From contig NC_015666.1 of the NCBI RefSeq assembly GCF_000217715.1, positions 2,368,270 through 2,432,269 of the forward strand: a stretch of DNA of 64,000 nt, in the 5' to 3' direction. The translations under genes and the position numbers were made by a program. This stretch comes from Halopiger xanaduensis SH-6. Its GTDB lineage: Archaea; Halobacteriota; Halobacteria; Halobacteriales; Natrialbaceae. The stretch's first letter is position 1. The number at the start of each line of letters is the position of its first letter. Below are positions 7,855 to 17,188 of this stretch, in pieces. The notes under the pieces are model-generated. The model was not told the origin of the DNA. It was given only the letters and a program-made list of their open reading frames with translations, and did not search any database.

Positions 7855-8909
7855 GCACGGAACACACTGAGACGGTCCCCACGACACCCACGCGGGCCGG
7901 CGTCATCGGCGTCGGCGCGATGGGCGAGAACCACGCGCGAGTGTACAGCGAACTACCGAACGTCGACCTCGTCGGCGTCTCCGACCACGACACCGACGTC
8001 GCGACGGAAGTCGCCGACGAGTACGGCACCGAGGCGGTCGACCTCGAGGAACTGCTGGACCGCTGCGACGTCGTCACGGTCGCGGTCCCGACGCACGTCC
8101 ACTACGACCTGGTCACGACCTGCCTCGAGGAAGACGTCCACGTGCTGGTCGAGAAGCCGATCGCCGAGACGGTCGAGCAGGGCCGCCGGATGGCCGAGCT
8201 GGCCGACGAGCGCGACCTCGTCCTGCAGGTCGGCCACATCGAGCGGTTCAACCCGGCCGTCCGGACGGTCGGCGAGTTGATCGACGACCTGGACGTGATC
8301 AGCCTCGAGGCCGAGCGGCTCGGCCCGCCGATCGACCGGGACGCGCCCGGGAACGTCATCTTCGACCTGATGGTCCACGACGTCGACATCGTCGGCTCGA
8401 TGCTCGAGGACACGCCGGACGCGCTCACGGCGATGGGCACCGAGGACGGCCGGTACGCGACCGCGACGATGGAGTACGACGACGTGGTCGCGACGCTGAC
8501 GGCCAGCCGCGTCACCCAGAAGAAGGTCCGCAAGCTCTCGGTGACCGCCCGCGAGTGCTTCGTCGAGGTCGACTACTTGGAGCAGTCGGTGCTGATCCAC
8601 CGCGACTCCTATCCGGAGTACGTCAACGACGAGGGCCAGAAGCGCTACCGCCACGAGAGCGTGGTCGAACGACCGCGCATCGACAACGGCGAGCCGCTGC
8701 GCCACGAGCTCGAGTCGTTCGTCGAGAGCGTCCGCACCGGCACCGAGCCGGAGGTTACGGCTGAGGACGGCATCGAAGCGCTCGAGGCGGTCCAGACGAT
8801 CGACGGGATCGTCGCGGACGACGAGCAGCACGCGCACGGACAGGAGCTACGGCCGAACGAACGCGACCGGGGGGAGCAGGAGCACGACCAGGAGGTGGAA
8901 GCCGAATGA
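7851..8909 (+). CDS. Gfo/Idh/MocA oxidoreductase (WbpB-like)
   Basis: 352 residues. Rossmann motif G-V-I-G-V-G-A-M-G-E-N-H-A at 17-29, the E-K-P signature at 101-103, and conserved V-G-H-I-E-R-F-N-P at 127-135 and M-V-H-D-V-D at 174-179. All are features of UDP-GlcNAcA 3-dehydrogenases of the WbpB type. Residues after about 325 are a charged tail. Expected reaction: NAD-dependent oxidation of C3 of UDP-GlcNAcA to the 3-keto sugar. Its place between the aminotransferase and the 6-dehydrogenase supports this, but substrate specificity within Gfo/Idh enzymes is not readable from motifs alone. Confidence 0.9.
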   Translation: MSTEHTETVPTTPTRAGVIGVGAMGENHARVYSELPNVDLVGVSDHDTDVATEVADEYGTEAVDLEELLDRCDVVTVAVPTHVHYDLVTTCLEEDVHVLVEKPIAETVEQGRRMAELADERDLVLQVGHIERFNPAVRTVGELIDDLDVISLEAERLGPPIDRDAPGNVIFDLMVHDVDIVGSMLEDTPDALTAMGTEDGRYATATMEYDDVVATLTASRVTQKKVRKLSVTARECFVEVDYLEQSVLIHRDSYPEYVNDEGQKRYRHESVVERPRIDNGEPLRHELESFVESVRTGTEPEVTAEDGIEALEAVQTIDGIVADDEQHAHGQELRPNERDRGEQEHDQEVEAE

Positions 8910-10423
8910 CCGAGCGGTCGAGTCCGAGCGACGCCGTTTCCCTCTACGACGCGAGCGTCGACGAGGCCCGCCAGCGCGAGGCGCTGGCCGGCGGCGAGGT
9001 GCCGGTCGCCGTCTACGGCCTCGGCAAGATGGGGCTCCCGCTGGCGGCGGTCTACGCGGAGACGACCGGCAACGTGACCGGCGTCGACATCGATCCCGAC
9101 GTCGTCGAGACGATCAACAGTGGCGAGAGTCACGTCGTCGGCGAACCCGGCCTCGACGAACTGGTCGCCGAGCAGGTCGGCACGGACCGACTCGAGGCGA
9201 CGACCGACGGCGCCGCGGCGGCCGCGGACGCTCGCGTCCACGTCATCATCGTGCCGACGCTGCTGGACGAGAACGACGAGCCGAACCTCGCGACTGTCGA
9301 GTCCGTCGTCGACGATATCGCCGCCGGACTCGAGCCGGGCGACCTGGTGATCGCCGAGTCGACGCTGCCCCCCGGAACCTGCCGGGACGTCCTCGAGCCC
9401 CACCTACAACAAGAGAGCGGCCTCGAGGCCGACGAGTTCGGGCTCGCCTTCTGTCCCGAGCGGACCTCCAGCGGCCGCGCGCTGCAGGACATCCGCGGCG
9501 CGTACCCGAAAGTCGTCGGCGGCGTCGACGACGAGAGCACCCGCGCCGCGACGGTCGTCTACGACGAACTCTCGAGCAACGAGGTCCACCCCGTCTCGGA
9601 CGCGACGACCGCCGAAGCGGTGAAAGTGTTCGAGGGGCTCTACCGCGACGTCAACATCGGGCTGGCGAACGAACTGGGACGACTCGCCGACGAACTCGGC
9701 ATCTCCGTGCGCGAGGCGATCGACACGGCCAACGACCTGCCGATGTGCCAGCTGCACGACCCCGGTCCGGGCGTCGGCGGCCACTGCATCCCCTACTATC
9801 CGCACTTCCTGCTGGGCCGGACCGAGGAGCCGATGGACCTGACCCACACCGCGCGGCGGGTCAACGACGGGATGCCGCGCGTCGTCGTCGACCGCCTCGA
9901 GCGACAACTCGCCGCGAGCGGCGTCGACCTCGCGGACGCCTCGGTCGTCGTTCTGGGACTCACGTACCGCCCCGGCGTCGAGGAGACGCGCGCCTCGCCG
10001 GCGCTGGACATCGTCGACGAGCTGACCGAGCGCGGCGCGGACGTGGCCGGCGTCGATCCGCTGGTCGATCCCGCCGAGTACGGCGCGCGGCCGGTCGCAC
10101 TCGAGGATCTCGAGGACGAGTCCGACGCCCTCGACGCGGCCGTCGTCGTGACGCCCCACGAGGGGTTCGACCGGATTCCGTGGGCCGACCTCGAGCCGAT
10201 GGTCGTCGTCGACGGGCGCGACGCGGTGGATCTCGCCGGGACGGACCACCGGGAGTACACGCTCGCGGGGTCGAGGAGCGGGCAGCCGCCGGCTCCCGAG
10301 GGCGCCGCCGCCGACGCAACCGCGTCCGAGACTCTCGAGAGCGAGGCGGAAACCGAAGCGACCGGCGCGACGAGAACCGACGGCGGGGCCGGAACCGAAA
10401 CCGGAGCGCACGACGATGTATAA
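8906..10423 (+). CDS. Nucleotide-sugar 6-dehydrogenase (WbpA/WecC type)
   Basis: 505 residues. NAD-binding Y-G-L-G-K-M-G-L-P at 37-45; A-F-C-P-E-R-T at 181-187; catalytic Lys240 in A-V-K-V-F-E; Asn250; catalytic Cys294 in G-V-G-G-H-C-I-P. A C-terminal UDP-binding Rossmann domain follows, with L-G-L-T-Y-R-P near 350. The last 70 residues are a low-complexity acidic tail rich in E, T, A and G, longer than usual for the family (about 420-440). Two-step oxidation of UDP-GlcNAc (or UDP-ManNAc) at C6 to the uronic acid is expected. Context favours UDP-GlcNAc, feeding the WbpB/E/D steps encoded just upstream. Confidence 0.93.
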   Translation: MTERSSPSDAVSLYDASVDEARQREALAGGEVPVAVYGLGKMGLPLAAVYAETTGNVTGVDIDPDVVETINSGESHVVGEPGLDELVAEQVGTDRLEATTDGAAAAADARVHVIIVPTLLDENDEPNLATVESVVDDIAAGLEPGDLVIAESTLPPGTCRDVLEPHLQQESGLEADEFGLAFCPERTSSGRALQDIRGAYPKVVGGVDDESTRAATVVYDELSSNEVHPVSDATTAEAVKVFEGLYRDVNIGLANELGRLADELGISVREAIDTANDLPMCQLHDPGPGVGGHCIPYYPHFLLGRTEEPMDLTHTARRVNDGMPRVVVDRLERQLAASGVDLADASVVVLGLTYRPGVEETRASPALDIVDELTERGADVAGVDPLVDPAEYGARPVALEDLEDESDALDAAVVVTPHEGFDRIPWADLEPMVVVDGRDAVDLAGTDHREYTLAGSRSGQPPAPEGAAADATASETLESEAETEATGATRTDGGAGTETGAHDDV

Positions 10424-11534
10424 GGGCAACACGATCGGCGTCGTCGTTACCTCGTACGAGGAGGAGGCGTTCGTCGGCCGCGTCATCGAGACCGTCCCGG
10501 CGTTCGTCGACCGGATCTACGCCGTCGACGACGCCTCGCCGGACGGCAGCTGGGACGTGATCCAGCGCGTGGCCGACCGGATCAACGAGGAGGAGGAACC
10601 GGAGGCGGAACTGGCCCTGGCCGACGGCGGCGACGGCCGGCGCGTCGTGCCGATTCGACACGACGAGAACCGCGGCTACGGCGCCGCCGTCAAGACCGGC
10701 TACGAGCGCGCCGCCGCGGACGGGATCGACGTCGTCGCGGTGATGAACGGCGACGGCCAGATGGACCCCGAGATCCTCGACCGGATCGTCGACCCCGTCG
10801 CCACCGGCGAGGCCGACTACGCGAAGGGGAACCGGCTGCTCTCCCCCGAGGACCGCGAGGGCATGTCGACGTTCCGCTTCGTCGGCAACGCGATGCTGAC
10901 CGGCCTCTCGAAGTTCGCGACCGGCTACTGGACGGTCGGCGACCCGCAGAACGGCTACACCGCCATCTCGCGGGAGACGATCGAGGCCCTCGACCTCGAG
11001 GCAATCACCGACCGGTACGGCTTCCTCAACCACATCCTCACCCACCTGAACGTCGACGAGCGCCGGATCGCCGACGTCTCGATGTCGGCGGTCTACGGCG
11101 ACGAGGAGAGCAGCATCCGGTACGCGTCGTTCGTCAAGTTCGTCTCGCTGCTGTTGCTCCGGAGCTTCCTCTGGCGGCTCAAGCGCCGCTACGTCGTCGA
11201 GGGATTCCATCCGGCGGCCCTCTTCTACGCCACCGGCGCGTCCGGGCTCGCGGGCGGCGTCGCTGGCGCCGTCGGCTCGATCGCCCGGAGTCGCGGCGAG
11301 GACGGCAGCGACGGGTTTGCGGGACTGCTCGCGTCGTTCGTCGCCGTCCTGCTCGGTCTCGTCTCGCTCGGCGCCGCGATCGCGATGGACGCCGACGAGA
11401 ACGAGCCGCTCGAGGTGACGTACTACGACTCCGAGGACGGCGAGACGCGCGATGGTCGGAAGCGAACGGTCGCTCGCGACGACCGGCCGAGCGTCGAGGT
11501 GCGGTCGGAGACCCGATCCGAACCGCAGCAGTAG
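10416..11534 (+). CDS. Membrane-bound family 2 glycosyltransferase
   Basis: 372 residues. N-terminal GT-A domain with V-D-D-A-S-P-D-G at 37-44 and N-G-D-G-Q-M-D (DxD-type Asp113/Asp117) at 111-117, like dolichyl-phosphate sugar synthases. Two hydrophobic segments (about 267-290 and 302-325) anchor the C-terminus, then a charged tail. It overlaps the dehydrogenase by eight bases and closes the operon. It probably transfers a sugar from a nucleotide donor to a polyprenyl phosphate or a growing lipid-linked glycan at the cytoplasmic face. Because it is co-transcribed with the diacetamido-uronate pathway, that sugar is the natural donor candidate (inference). Confidence 0.88.
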   Translation: MYKGNTIGVVVTSYEEEAFVGRVIETVPAFVDRIYAVDDASPDGSWDVIQRVADRINEEEEPEAELALADGGDGRRVVPIRHDENRGYGAAVKTGYERAAADGIDVVAVMNGDGQMDPEILDRIVDPVATGEADYAKGNRLLSPEDREGMSTFRFVGNAMLTGLSKFATGYWTVGDPQNGYTAISRETIEALDLEAITDRYGFLNHILTHLNVDERRIADVSMSAVYGDEESSIRYASFVKFVSLLLLRSFLWRLKRRYVVEGFHPAALFYATGASGLAGGVAGAVGSIARSRGEDGSDGFAGLLASFVAVLLGLVSLGAAIAMDADENEPLEVTYYDSEDGETRDGRKRTVARDDRPSVEVRSETRSEPQQ

Positions 11535-11592
11535 TTGAATCGCGGATCGGAACCGACGACGGACGGCGACCCTTGAGCTACTTGCTGCGCCG

Positions 11593-11820
11593 TCAGTCGA
11601 TCGAGTAGGTGACGATGTCGTCGCTGCCGCAGGCCGGACACGCCGTCGCGTCCGCGTCGACGTTCGTTCCGCAGTTGCGACACTCGTGGAGGACGGTCGT
11701 CGACCGACCGTCGGTCTCGCGTTCGTCCCCGGTTCCGGGCGCGGAGTCGGGGCCGGACGGCGAGTCGGAGTCGGCGGCGTCGTCGGTGAACAGTTCTGAG
11801 AGCAGGCGAGAGATGGACAT
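11593..11820 (-). CDS. Small zinc-ribbon protein
   Basis: 75 residues from the ATG at 11820. Residues 1-45 are acidic and Ser/Pro-rich. Residues 46-75 contain a four-Cys zinc ribbon, C-R-N-C-G and C-P-A-C-G, followed by D-D-I-V-T-Y-S-I-D. The upstream frame extension (to 11913) has no haloarchaeal composition and is not used. Similar haloarchaeal proteins are unannotated. It is convergent with the glycosyltransferase at 10416-11534. Confidence 0.75.
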   Translation of the reverse strand: MSISRLLSELFTDDAADSDSPSGPDSAPGTGDERETDGRSTTVLHECRNCGTNVDADATACPACGSDDIVTYSID

Positions 11821-11962
11821 AGAACGGGTAGCGGTTTTACTACAGTAGCGGCAATAAGCGTTTTGTAGTACCTCTCGAAACGGTCTCCGCAGTCCGATTG
11901 TACCCTCGGGCAACGGCTCGAGACTCGCGTACGGTCGGCGAACGTATCGGAAAAAGTTCCGG

Positions 11963-11970
11963 ATAACAAA
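11963..11970 (+). promoter_or_regulatory. ATAACAAA element before GT4 gene
   Basis: ATAACAAAGC in gene orientation, 40 bases before the ATG at 12003. Upstream GGAAAAAGTTCC (11950-11961) is a perfect palindrome abutting the element. Confidence 0.7.
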
Positions 11971-12002
11971 GCCCGCTCTCCGGCTCTAGTCGGACGACTG
12001 AG

Positions 12003-12932
12003 ATGCACGTCCTCACGCTGACGACGAACGCCGATGCGCCGTTTATGACAGAGCAGATGCGCGCGCTCGAGCGACGCGGCGTCTCGTTTTCCACGCTGCC
12101 GGTTTCGGGGGAGGGCGATTCCGGGAAGACCCGCAGTCCGACCGACTATCTCAAGTACTTTCCCGAGGTGATCGCGGAGGCGGGCAACGGATACGACCTG
12201 GTTCACGCCCACTACGGCCTGACGGCGCCGATGGCGCTCGCACAGGTGCGCAAGCCGGTTGTCCTCTCGCTGTGGGGCTCTGACCTCTACGGCCCGGTCG
12301 GCCCCGTGAGCCGCACCTGTGCACCGCTGTGCGACGAGGTGGTCGTGATGTCCGAGGAGATGCGCGAAACGCTGGATCACGACTGCCGGGTGATCCCCGA
12401 CGGGGTCGACCTCGAGAAGTTCCAGCCCGCGCCGCAGGACGAAGCGCGCGAAGCCGTCGGCTGGGACTCCGACGAGTACCACGTCCTCTTTCCCTACCTC
12501 CCCGAGCGCGAGGTGAAAAACTACCCGCGGGCGCGGCGGATCGTCAACGCTGTCAACGGGCTCGTCGACCGCCCGGTCCGGCTGCAGACCGTCTACGGCG
12601 TCGATCACGACACCGTGCCGGACTACATGAACGCCGCGGACGCCCTGCTGTTGACCTCCCACAGCGAGGGGTCGCCCAACTCGGTCAAGGAGGCGCTGGC
12701 CTGCAACCTTCCCGTCGTCTCGGTCGATGTCGGGGACGTCTCCGAGCGCCTCGAGGGGGTCGATCCCTCGCTCGTCTCCGAGGACGACGAGGAGTTGATC
12801 GAAGGGCTGCGGGAGGTTCTCGAGTCCGGCGAACGGTCGAACGGTCGCGAGGCGGCCCGCGAGGTCAGCGTGGAGCGGACGGCCGACCGGTTGCACTCGC
12901 TGTACGAGCGGGTTGCGTCGGGTGGTCGGTAA
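12003..12932 (+). CDS. Family 4 (group 1) glycosyltransferase
   Basis: 309 residues, somewhat short for GT4 (usually 350-400). N-terminal GT-B half starts MHVLTLTTNADAPF and includes V-H-A-H-Y-G-L. The C-terminal half has I-P-D-G-V-D (residues 133-138) and the retaining-GT motif S-E-G-S-P-N-S-V-K-E-A-L (E-x6-E type) near 221-232. No transmembrane segment, so it acts in the cytoplasm on a nucleotide sugar and a membrane-lipid-linked acceptor. Monocistronic with its own ATAACAAA element. Confidence 0.88.
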   Translation: MHVLTLTTNADAPFMTEQMRALERRGVSFSTLPVSGEGDSGKTRSPTDYLKYFPEVIAEAGNGYDLVHAHYGLTAPMALAQVRKPVVLSLWGSDLYGPVGPVSRTCAPLCDEVVVMSEEMRETLDHDCRVIPDGVDLEKFQPAPQDEAREAVGWDSDEYHVLFPYLPEREVKNYPRARRIVNAVNGLVDRPVRLQTVYGVDHDTVPDYMNAADALLLTSHSEGSPNSVKEALACNLPVVSVDVGDVSERLEGVDPSLVSEDDEELIEGLREVLESGERSNGREAAREVSVERTADRLHSLYERVASGGR

Positions 12933-12953
12933 CGGTAGATAGTGGCCCGCTTG

Positions 12954-13003
12954 CTGTATTCAGAATCGTCTCTTATTTTGATGGAGTCGTGCTGAATACA
13001 CAG
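12954..13003. repeat. Inverted repeat CTGTATTCAG / CTGAATACA, possible element remnant
   Basis: CTGTATTCAG at 12954-12963 faces CTGAATACACAG at 12992-13003 across 28 AT-rich bases. The same CTGTATTCAG occurs at 14730-14739, on the far side of the low-GC lipoprotein gene. No transposase frame is present. Possibly ends or scars of an insertion element, or a stem-loop terminator after the glycosyltransferase. Confidence 0.4.
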
Positions 13004-13085
13004 CGCGAATGTGGCACAGACTATGAGTCAATTTGTGGAGGGGAGTGATCAGACAGTACAGAGAATGTAGTCAGTATGCTTCAAC

Positions 13086-14534
13086 TCACTCGGTGTCCAT
13101 CTCCAGCGTGACGCCGAATGGATGTGCCGTCATATCATCATGAGGGACGTTCAGCCCTACCTCGAGCGATGCCCACCCACGGTAGGTCCCATCGGATACA
13201 GACTCGGGTAACGTGTAAGTTCGAGTGATAGACTGGCCCGCAACTAGGGTGTCACGCTGGCGATTGGCGATCACTCGGTCAGGGATAGCATATTCGGCAT
13301 CTTTTATGTCAACCTCGTCCTGATCCACCTCCTGCCACTCGATGCGGTCATCGACAGGCGTCTCCAGTCGGTGACGTTCGTCCCCATCGCCGACCCACAG
13401 TACACTCGGGAGAAGTCCGTGGCTTTGCAATATTACCTCGTCGTCCTCCCCGACGGTCTCGTCGGGCGAGATCGTGATCTCGAAAGTCGGACGCTCTACG
13501 TCGGAGACCGGAGTAACTGTGAGGTTGATGGGGTGATCGCGGTCGGGTTCCTCGACTCGGACCTCGTACACCTCGCGCTCGTGCCGGACGTACGAATCCA
13601 TAACGTCTCTGGGGGAGGAGGTGACGTATTCCCAGTACAGGTCGGGAATCTCATCCGTCCGATACTCCCGCTGGTCGGTCGAGATGGTCTCAGCACGATG
13701 TGGCGAGGCAATCGCAGTCTCGAGAAATGAGCGAAGTTCGGGACCGAACTCGTCAATATCGATGATTTCCTGCCCCCTCAGATCCCTCTCGGTGAGTTTC
13801 TCGACCCTGATCGTGTACGGGGCGCCGGGGTCCTCAACGTCGGCCTCAATGGGAGCAACCATCTGTGGCGTCTCGAGGTAATCGTATGTCTCGACGAAAG
13901 AAGCAACCTCTTCGGGAACGATCGATCTACGATACGAGTCACGTGGCGAGTGCGGCGTCAGGGCGGCGAGCGTGTCGACAAACGCCTCGACGATCCCGGA
14001 GTCAACATCGTCCTCAAAGTGGGCGATGCGGTCGGGATCGACATCGATGTCGTCGGGATCGCCAGCGTCGGAGTGGTTTATGTCTAATCGGTAGACGTAC
14101 TCCGGAACCGCGGCAGCGAACTTGTACTCCTGGCCATCGAGTTCGACATACGGGAGGTACCGATAGCCGATCCCGAACCGCCGGAACTCGTCGATCGACT
14201 GTAGCAGTCCCTCGGAGGGATCCGCTGTCTGGAACTCGCCGTCGTCTCGAGCTTCCCGTATCGCCGTCTCGAAGTCCGGATGCCGATCCTCAGCGGAGAG
14301 GATGTTTCTTTGATTAATCCCTGTCGGGTGGCTCACCTCGTCGACGTGGACGCGGTACTGTGCCGTCGTCAGGTCGACATCGATGCGGGGATCTTCCGAC
14401 TGGACCCCGGTAGGGGTGTCATCAGGTGTGTCGTTCGACTGTGGACTGGTTGTCTGCTCGTCGGCGACATCGCTACACCCGGCAACGGCGGTGAGACTCC
14501 CGCCGACGAGTGTGAGGAGGGCACGGCGGTACAT
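13086..14534 (-). CDS. Lipoprotein of unknown function, low-GC patch
   Basis: 482 residues from the ATG at 14534 (an upstream in-frame ATG at 14549 adds only five residues). Signal peptide M-Y-R-R-A-L-L-T-L-V-G-G then lipobox T-A-V-A-G-C, so it is an exported lipid-anchored protein, possibly through Tat. The mature part begins with a Thr/Ser/Asp spacer. A long acidic body follows with I-G-Y-R-Y-L-P-Y-V-E and, at the end, beta strands resembling an immunoglobulin-like or CARDB domain (D-G-T-Y-R-G-W-A-S-L-E-V-G-L-N-V-P). GC content and codon choice are clearly lower than in neighbours, suggesting recent acquisition. No family recognised. Confidence 0.75.
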   Translation of the reverse strand: MYRRALLTLVGGSLTAVAGCSDVADEQTTSPQSNDTPDDTPTGVQSEDPRIDVDLTTAQYRVHVDEVSHPTGINQRNILSAEDRHPDFETAIREARDDGEFQTADPSEGLLQSIDEFRRFGIGYRYLPYVELDGQEYKFAAAVPEYVYRLDINHSDAGDPDDIDVDPDRIAHFEDDVDSGIVEAFVDTLAALTPHSPRDSYRRSIVPEEVASFVETYDYLETPQMVAPIEADVEDPGAPYTIRVEKLTERDLRGQEIIDIDEFGPELRSFLETAIASPHRAETISTDQREYRTDEIPDLYWEYVTSSPRDVMDSYVRHEREVYEVRVEEPDRDHPINLTVTPVSDVERPTFEITISPDETVGEDDEVILQSHGLLPSVLWVGDGDERHRLETPVDDRIEWQEVDQDEVDIKDAEYAIPDRVIANRQRDTLVAGQSITRTYTLPESVSDGTYRGWASLEVGLNVPHDDMTAHPFGVTLEMDTE

Positions 14535-14915
14535 ACCTCCGAGGTGCAAACGTCAACATGATAAAATTTTTGTAGTCAGTAAGGCACAATTCGATCGAAT
14601 CGACGAGAATGGGCCCCATACTATCGTAGCCTCCTCTGACTTCAGCGTCCGACCACAAGATCTCTATTGACCAGTTAATTCAGCACAGTTGGTTGGAATA
14701 AATAGAGTCGGTTTACTGCATCCATTCTCTGTATTCAGTACACTGTTCTTGGCAGCTATCGGTGAGGCCGATTGCTGCTCTATCACCTACTCAACCTATA
14801 CTGACCGCGAGTTTCGCGACCGACTCTGAACAAAAACCGTACTAACTACTGGTAAGCCAGCGCCGTCGGCGAATCGGGTCGCAGCCGCGTCAACGGATGC
14901 GGTAACCGCGTGCGC
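14535..14915. other. AT-rich intergenic region, 381 bases
   Basis: Upstream of the lipoprotein gene. Contains AT-rich promoter-like stretches (14555-14575, 14680-14705) and the CTGTATTCAG copy at 14730-14739. No frame of convincing composition. Probably the right flank of the acquired low-GC patch. Confidence 0.45.
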
Positions 14916-15101
14916 TTACCGGCCGCGCCGTTGAAAATAGTACGTCCCGATCGCGAACACGACGCCGCCGGCGGCCCCTTGGACCACGGTCGAAACCACG
15001 TCTCCGTCGAACGCCAGTAGTTCGATCAGACTCGCTACGACGACCCAGACGAGGACCAAGAGGAGGATATAGAGCCACGGACTTTCGAAGTCGAACTCCA
15101 T
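14916..15101 (-). CDS. Small two-helix membrane protein
   Basis: 61 residues from the ATG at 15101 (upstream in-frame extension rejected because of composition). Two hydrophobic helices, [17 protein letters not shown] at about 8-25 and a Gly/Ala/Val-rich one at about 37-53, joined by an acidic loop and followed by Q-R-R-G-R. Positive C-terminus suggests both ends are cytoplasmic. Unknown function. Confidence 0.6.
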   Translation of the reverse strand: MEFDFESPWLYILLLVLVWVVVASLIELLAFDGDVVSTVVQGAAGGVVFAIGTYYFQRRGR

Positions 15102-15276
15102 CGTCGTATCGAATTGTCTCACCCTATTTACAAGTAGGTTGGCTAGAACGCGCGGCACGCAACCGAGCCGAACGGCGAGATCGAGGACGCTCTCCCGCAC
15201 GGAACGACCTCCTGTTGCACAAACAGGGACTCACTTTACCCGACGGCTGGGTGAGAGATGCGACCGGAGATCCACA

Positions 15277-16458
15277 ATGGACGGCACCATGGAAGCGCTC
15301 ACCTGGCACGGCGAAAAGGACGTTCGTATCGACGAGGTTCCGAAACCGGAGATCGTCAACCCGAACGACGCGGTGATCGAGATCACGGCGACCGCGATCT
15401 GCGGCTCCGACCTCCACCTCTACAACGGCTACATGCCCGGCATGCGCGAGGGCGACGTCATCGGCCACGAGCCGATGGGCGAGGTGATCGAGGTCGGCGA
15501 CGAGGTCGAAACCCTCGAGGTCGGCGACCGGGTCGTCGTCCCCTTCACGGTCAGCTGCGGCTCCTGCTGGTTCTGCGAGGAGGACCTGTACTCGCTGTGT
15601 GACAACTCGAACCCCAACGCCGAGGTCGCCCGCGCGGCGATGGGCCAGTCGCCGGCCGGCCTGCTGGGCTACTCGCACATGCTCGGCGGCTACGCCGGCG
15701 GACAGGCCGAGTACCTGCGCGTTCCCTACGCCGACATCGGGCCGATCAAAGTCGACTCAGATCTGGACGACGAGCAGGTGCTGTTCCTCTCGGACGTCTT
15801 CCCGACGGGCTACATGGCCGCCGAGAACGCCGAGATCGAGGACGGCGACACCGTCGCGGTGTGGGGCTGCGGCCCGGTCGGCCAGTTCTCGATCCAGAGC
15901 GCCTGGATGCTCGGCGCCGAGCGCGTGATCGCCATCGACCGCATTCAGGAGCGCCTCGAGATGGCCAGCGATCACGGCGCCGCGGAGACGATCAACTTCG
16001 AGCACGAGGACGTCTACGACCGGCTGATGGAGATGACGGGCGGTCGCGGCCCGGACCGGTGTATCGACGCGGTCGGGACGGAGGCCCACGGAACCGGCCT
16101 GAAGGGCGTCACGGATAAGGTGAAACAGGAGATGCACCTGCAGGACGACCGCCCGATCGTCCTTCGGCAGGCGATCAAGTGCTGCCGCAAGGGCGGCACG
16201 CTCTCGGTGCCGGGCGTCTACATCAGAAACTCGGACAACGTCCCGTTCGGCCCGCTAATGAACAAGGCGCTGACGGTCAAGACCGGTCAGACGCACGTCC
16301 AGCGGTATCTGGGGCCGTTGCTCGAGCGGATCGAGGATGGCGAGATCGACCCCTCCTTTATCGTCACTCACGAGGGAGAACTGAGCGACGGGCCGGACCT
16401 GTACGAGACGTTCAACAACAAGGAGGACAACTGTATCAAGGCCGTGTTAACGCCCTGA
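15277..16458 (+). CDS. Zinc-dependent alcohol/formaldehyde dehydrogenase family
   Basis: 393 residues. Start at the ATG at 15277, which has GGAGA six bases upstream; M-E-A-L-T-W at 15289 is an alternative. Medium-chain dehydrogenase: catalytic zinc ligands in C-G-S-D-L-H and G-H-E, structural zinc cluster [15 protein letters not shown] (residues 88-102), and NAD site W-G-C-G-P-V-G. The family with the long insertion (Q-E-M-H-L-Q) resembles glutathione-dependent formaldehyde dehydrogenase-like enzymes that lack the glutathione site. The substrate is unknown. Cytoplasmic, probably monocistronic. Confidence 0.9.
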   Translation: MDGTMEALTWHGEKDVRIDEVPKPEIVNPNDAVIEITATAICGSDLHLYNGYMPGMREGDVIGHEPMGEVIEVGDEVETLEVGDRVVVPFTVSCGSCWFCEEDLYSLCDNSNPNAEVARAAMGQSPAGLLGYSHMLGGYAGGQAEYLRVPYADIGPIKVDSDLDDEQVLFLSDVFPTGYMAAENAEIEDGDTVAVWGCGPVGQFSIQSAWMLGAERVIAIDRIQERLEMASDHGAAETINFEHEDVYDRLMEMTGGRGPDRCIDAVGTEAHGTGLKGVTDKVKQEMHLQDDRPIVLRQAIKCCRKGGTLSVPGVYIRNSDNVPFGPLMNKALTVKTGQTHVQRYLGPLLERIEDGEIDPSFIVTHEGELSDGPDLYETFNNKEDNCIKAVLTP

Positions 16459-16497
16459 GAGCTACTGTTTACGGGTTCTACTGGTGGTACCATTTCT

Positions 16498-17019
16498 TTA
16501 CTGAGGGAGAAACCGACGGCGAGTTTCGGCTCTGTCCGCTCGTTGCGGGGATACTGCAGCGGCGAAGGGACACATTCCGTCGTAGTCCCGGTCACAACCG
16601 CTACTGACGGTGGTCATTACTTCATTATCTCGGTACAATACGCCGACGACGGCGCATTCTGTGTCGGGAGTGACTGGCGAATTACCGGGGGTGAGCGACA
16701 GTTCGTTCCACTCCTCGTCGTCCACGCGAGCGGAAATCGCGTATTCGCCGGGATTTTCATCCCAGGTACAACCGACGGCCGTTCCGTGAACGGTCGCCCC
16801 GTCTCTCGACTGAACCTCGTGTGAAGAAGAGTGCACTCGCTTCCCGTCCTTGAACACGCGAACCTCGAATCTGTGGGAGGTCGTATCGAAATTCGCAACA
16901 TCGAGATAGCCTAACTGAATCTTCGCCGCTTCGCCCGTATCTTCGAAGAACGAAAGATATCCGCCCGTAGCGAGGGGGATCGGTATTCCGATCGTTGTGA
17001 GAAGTGTCCGACGGTACAC
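16498..17019 (-). CDS. Exported protein of unknown function
   Basis: 173 residues. N-terminus M-Y-R-R-T-L-L-T-T-I-G-I-P-I-P-L-A-T-G-G is a signal-like segment similar to that of the lipoprotein at 13086-14534, but with no lipobox Cys. The mature part looks like one beta-sandwich: F-E-V-R-V-F-K-D-G-K-R-V-H-S-S-S-H-E-V, then C-T-W-D-E-N-P-G-E-Y-A-I-S-A-R and a later C-A-V-V-G-V-L, with four cysteines that could form disulfides. This layout is common in small haloarchaeal secreted proteins. GC content is lower than in flanking genes. Confidence 0.7.
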   Translation of the reverse strand: MYRRTLLTTIGIPIPLATGGYLSFFEDTGEAAKIQLGYLDVANFDTTSHRFEVRVFKDGKRVHSSSHEVQSRDGATVHGTAVGCTWDENPGEYAISARVDDEEWNELSLTPGNSPVTPDTECAVVGVLYRDNEVMTTVSSGCDRDYDGMCPFAAAVSPQRADRAETRRRFLPQ

Positions 17020-17188
17020 AAGACGGCGTGCGAATTGCGGATCTATATGTCTTCCCCATCGTCATATTCTCACTTCTCTCACTGCCGCAGCCATCGGTTT
17101 GCGGACGTCGTTCTCGAATCCGAAGCCCAGAATCGTCGCCGGTTTAATTCGATCCCACCGCACGGCCGTACACCGAAAGGACCGACGG

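Noticed and set aside
9960-12896. Reverse frame of 978 codons across the nucleotide-sugar dehydrogenase and GT2/GT4 genes
   Set aside because: No recognisable domain, composition not acidic, and it covers three well-supported forward genes.
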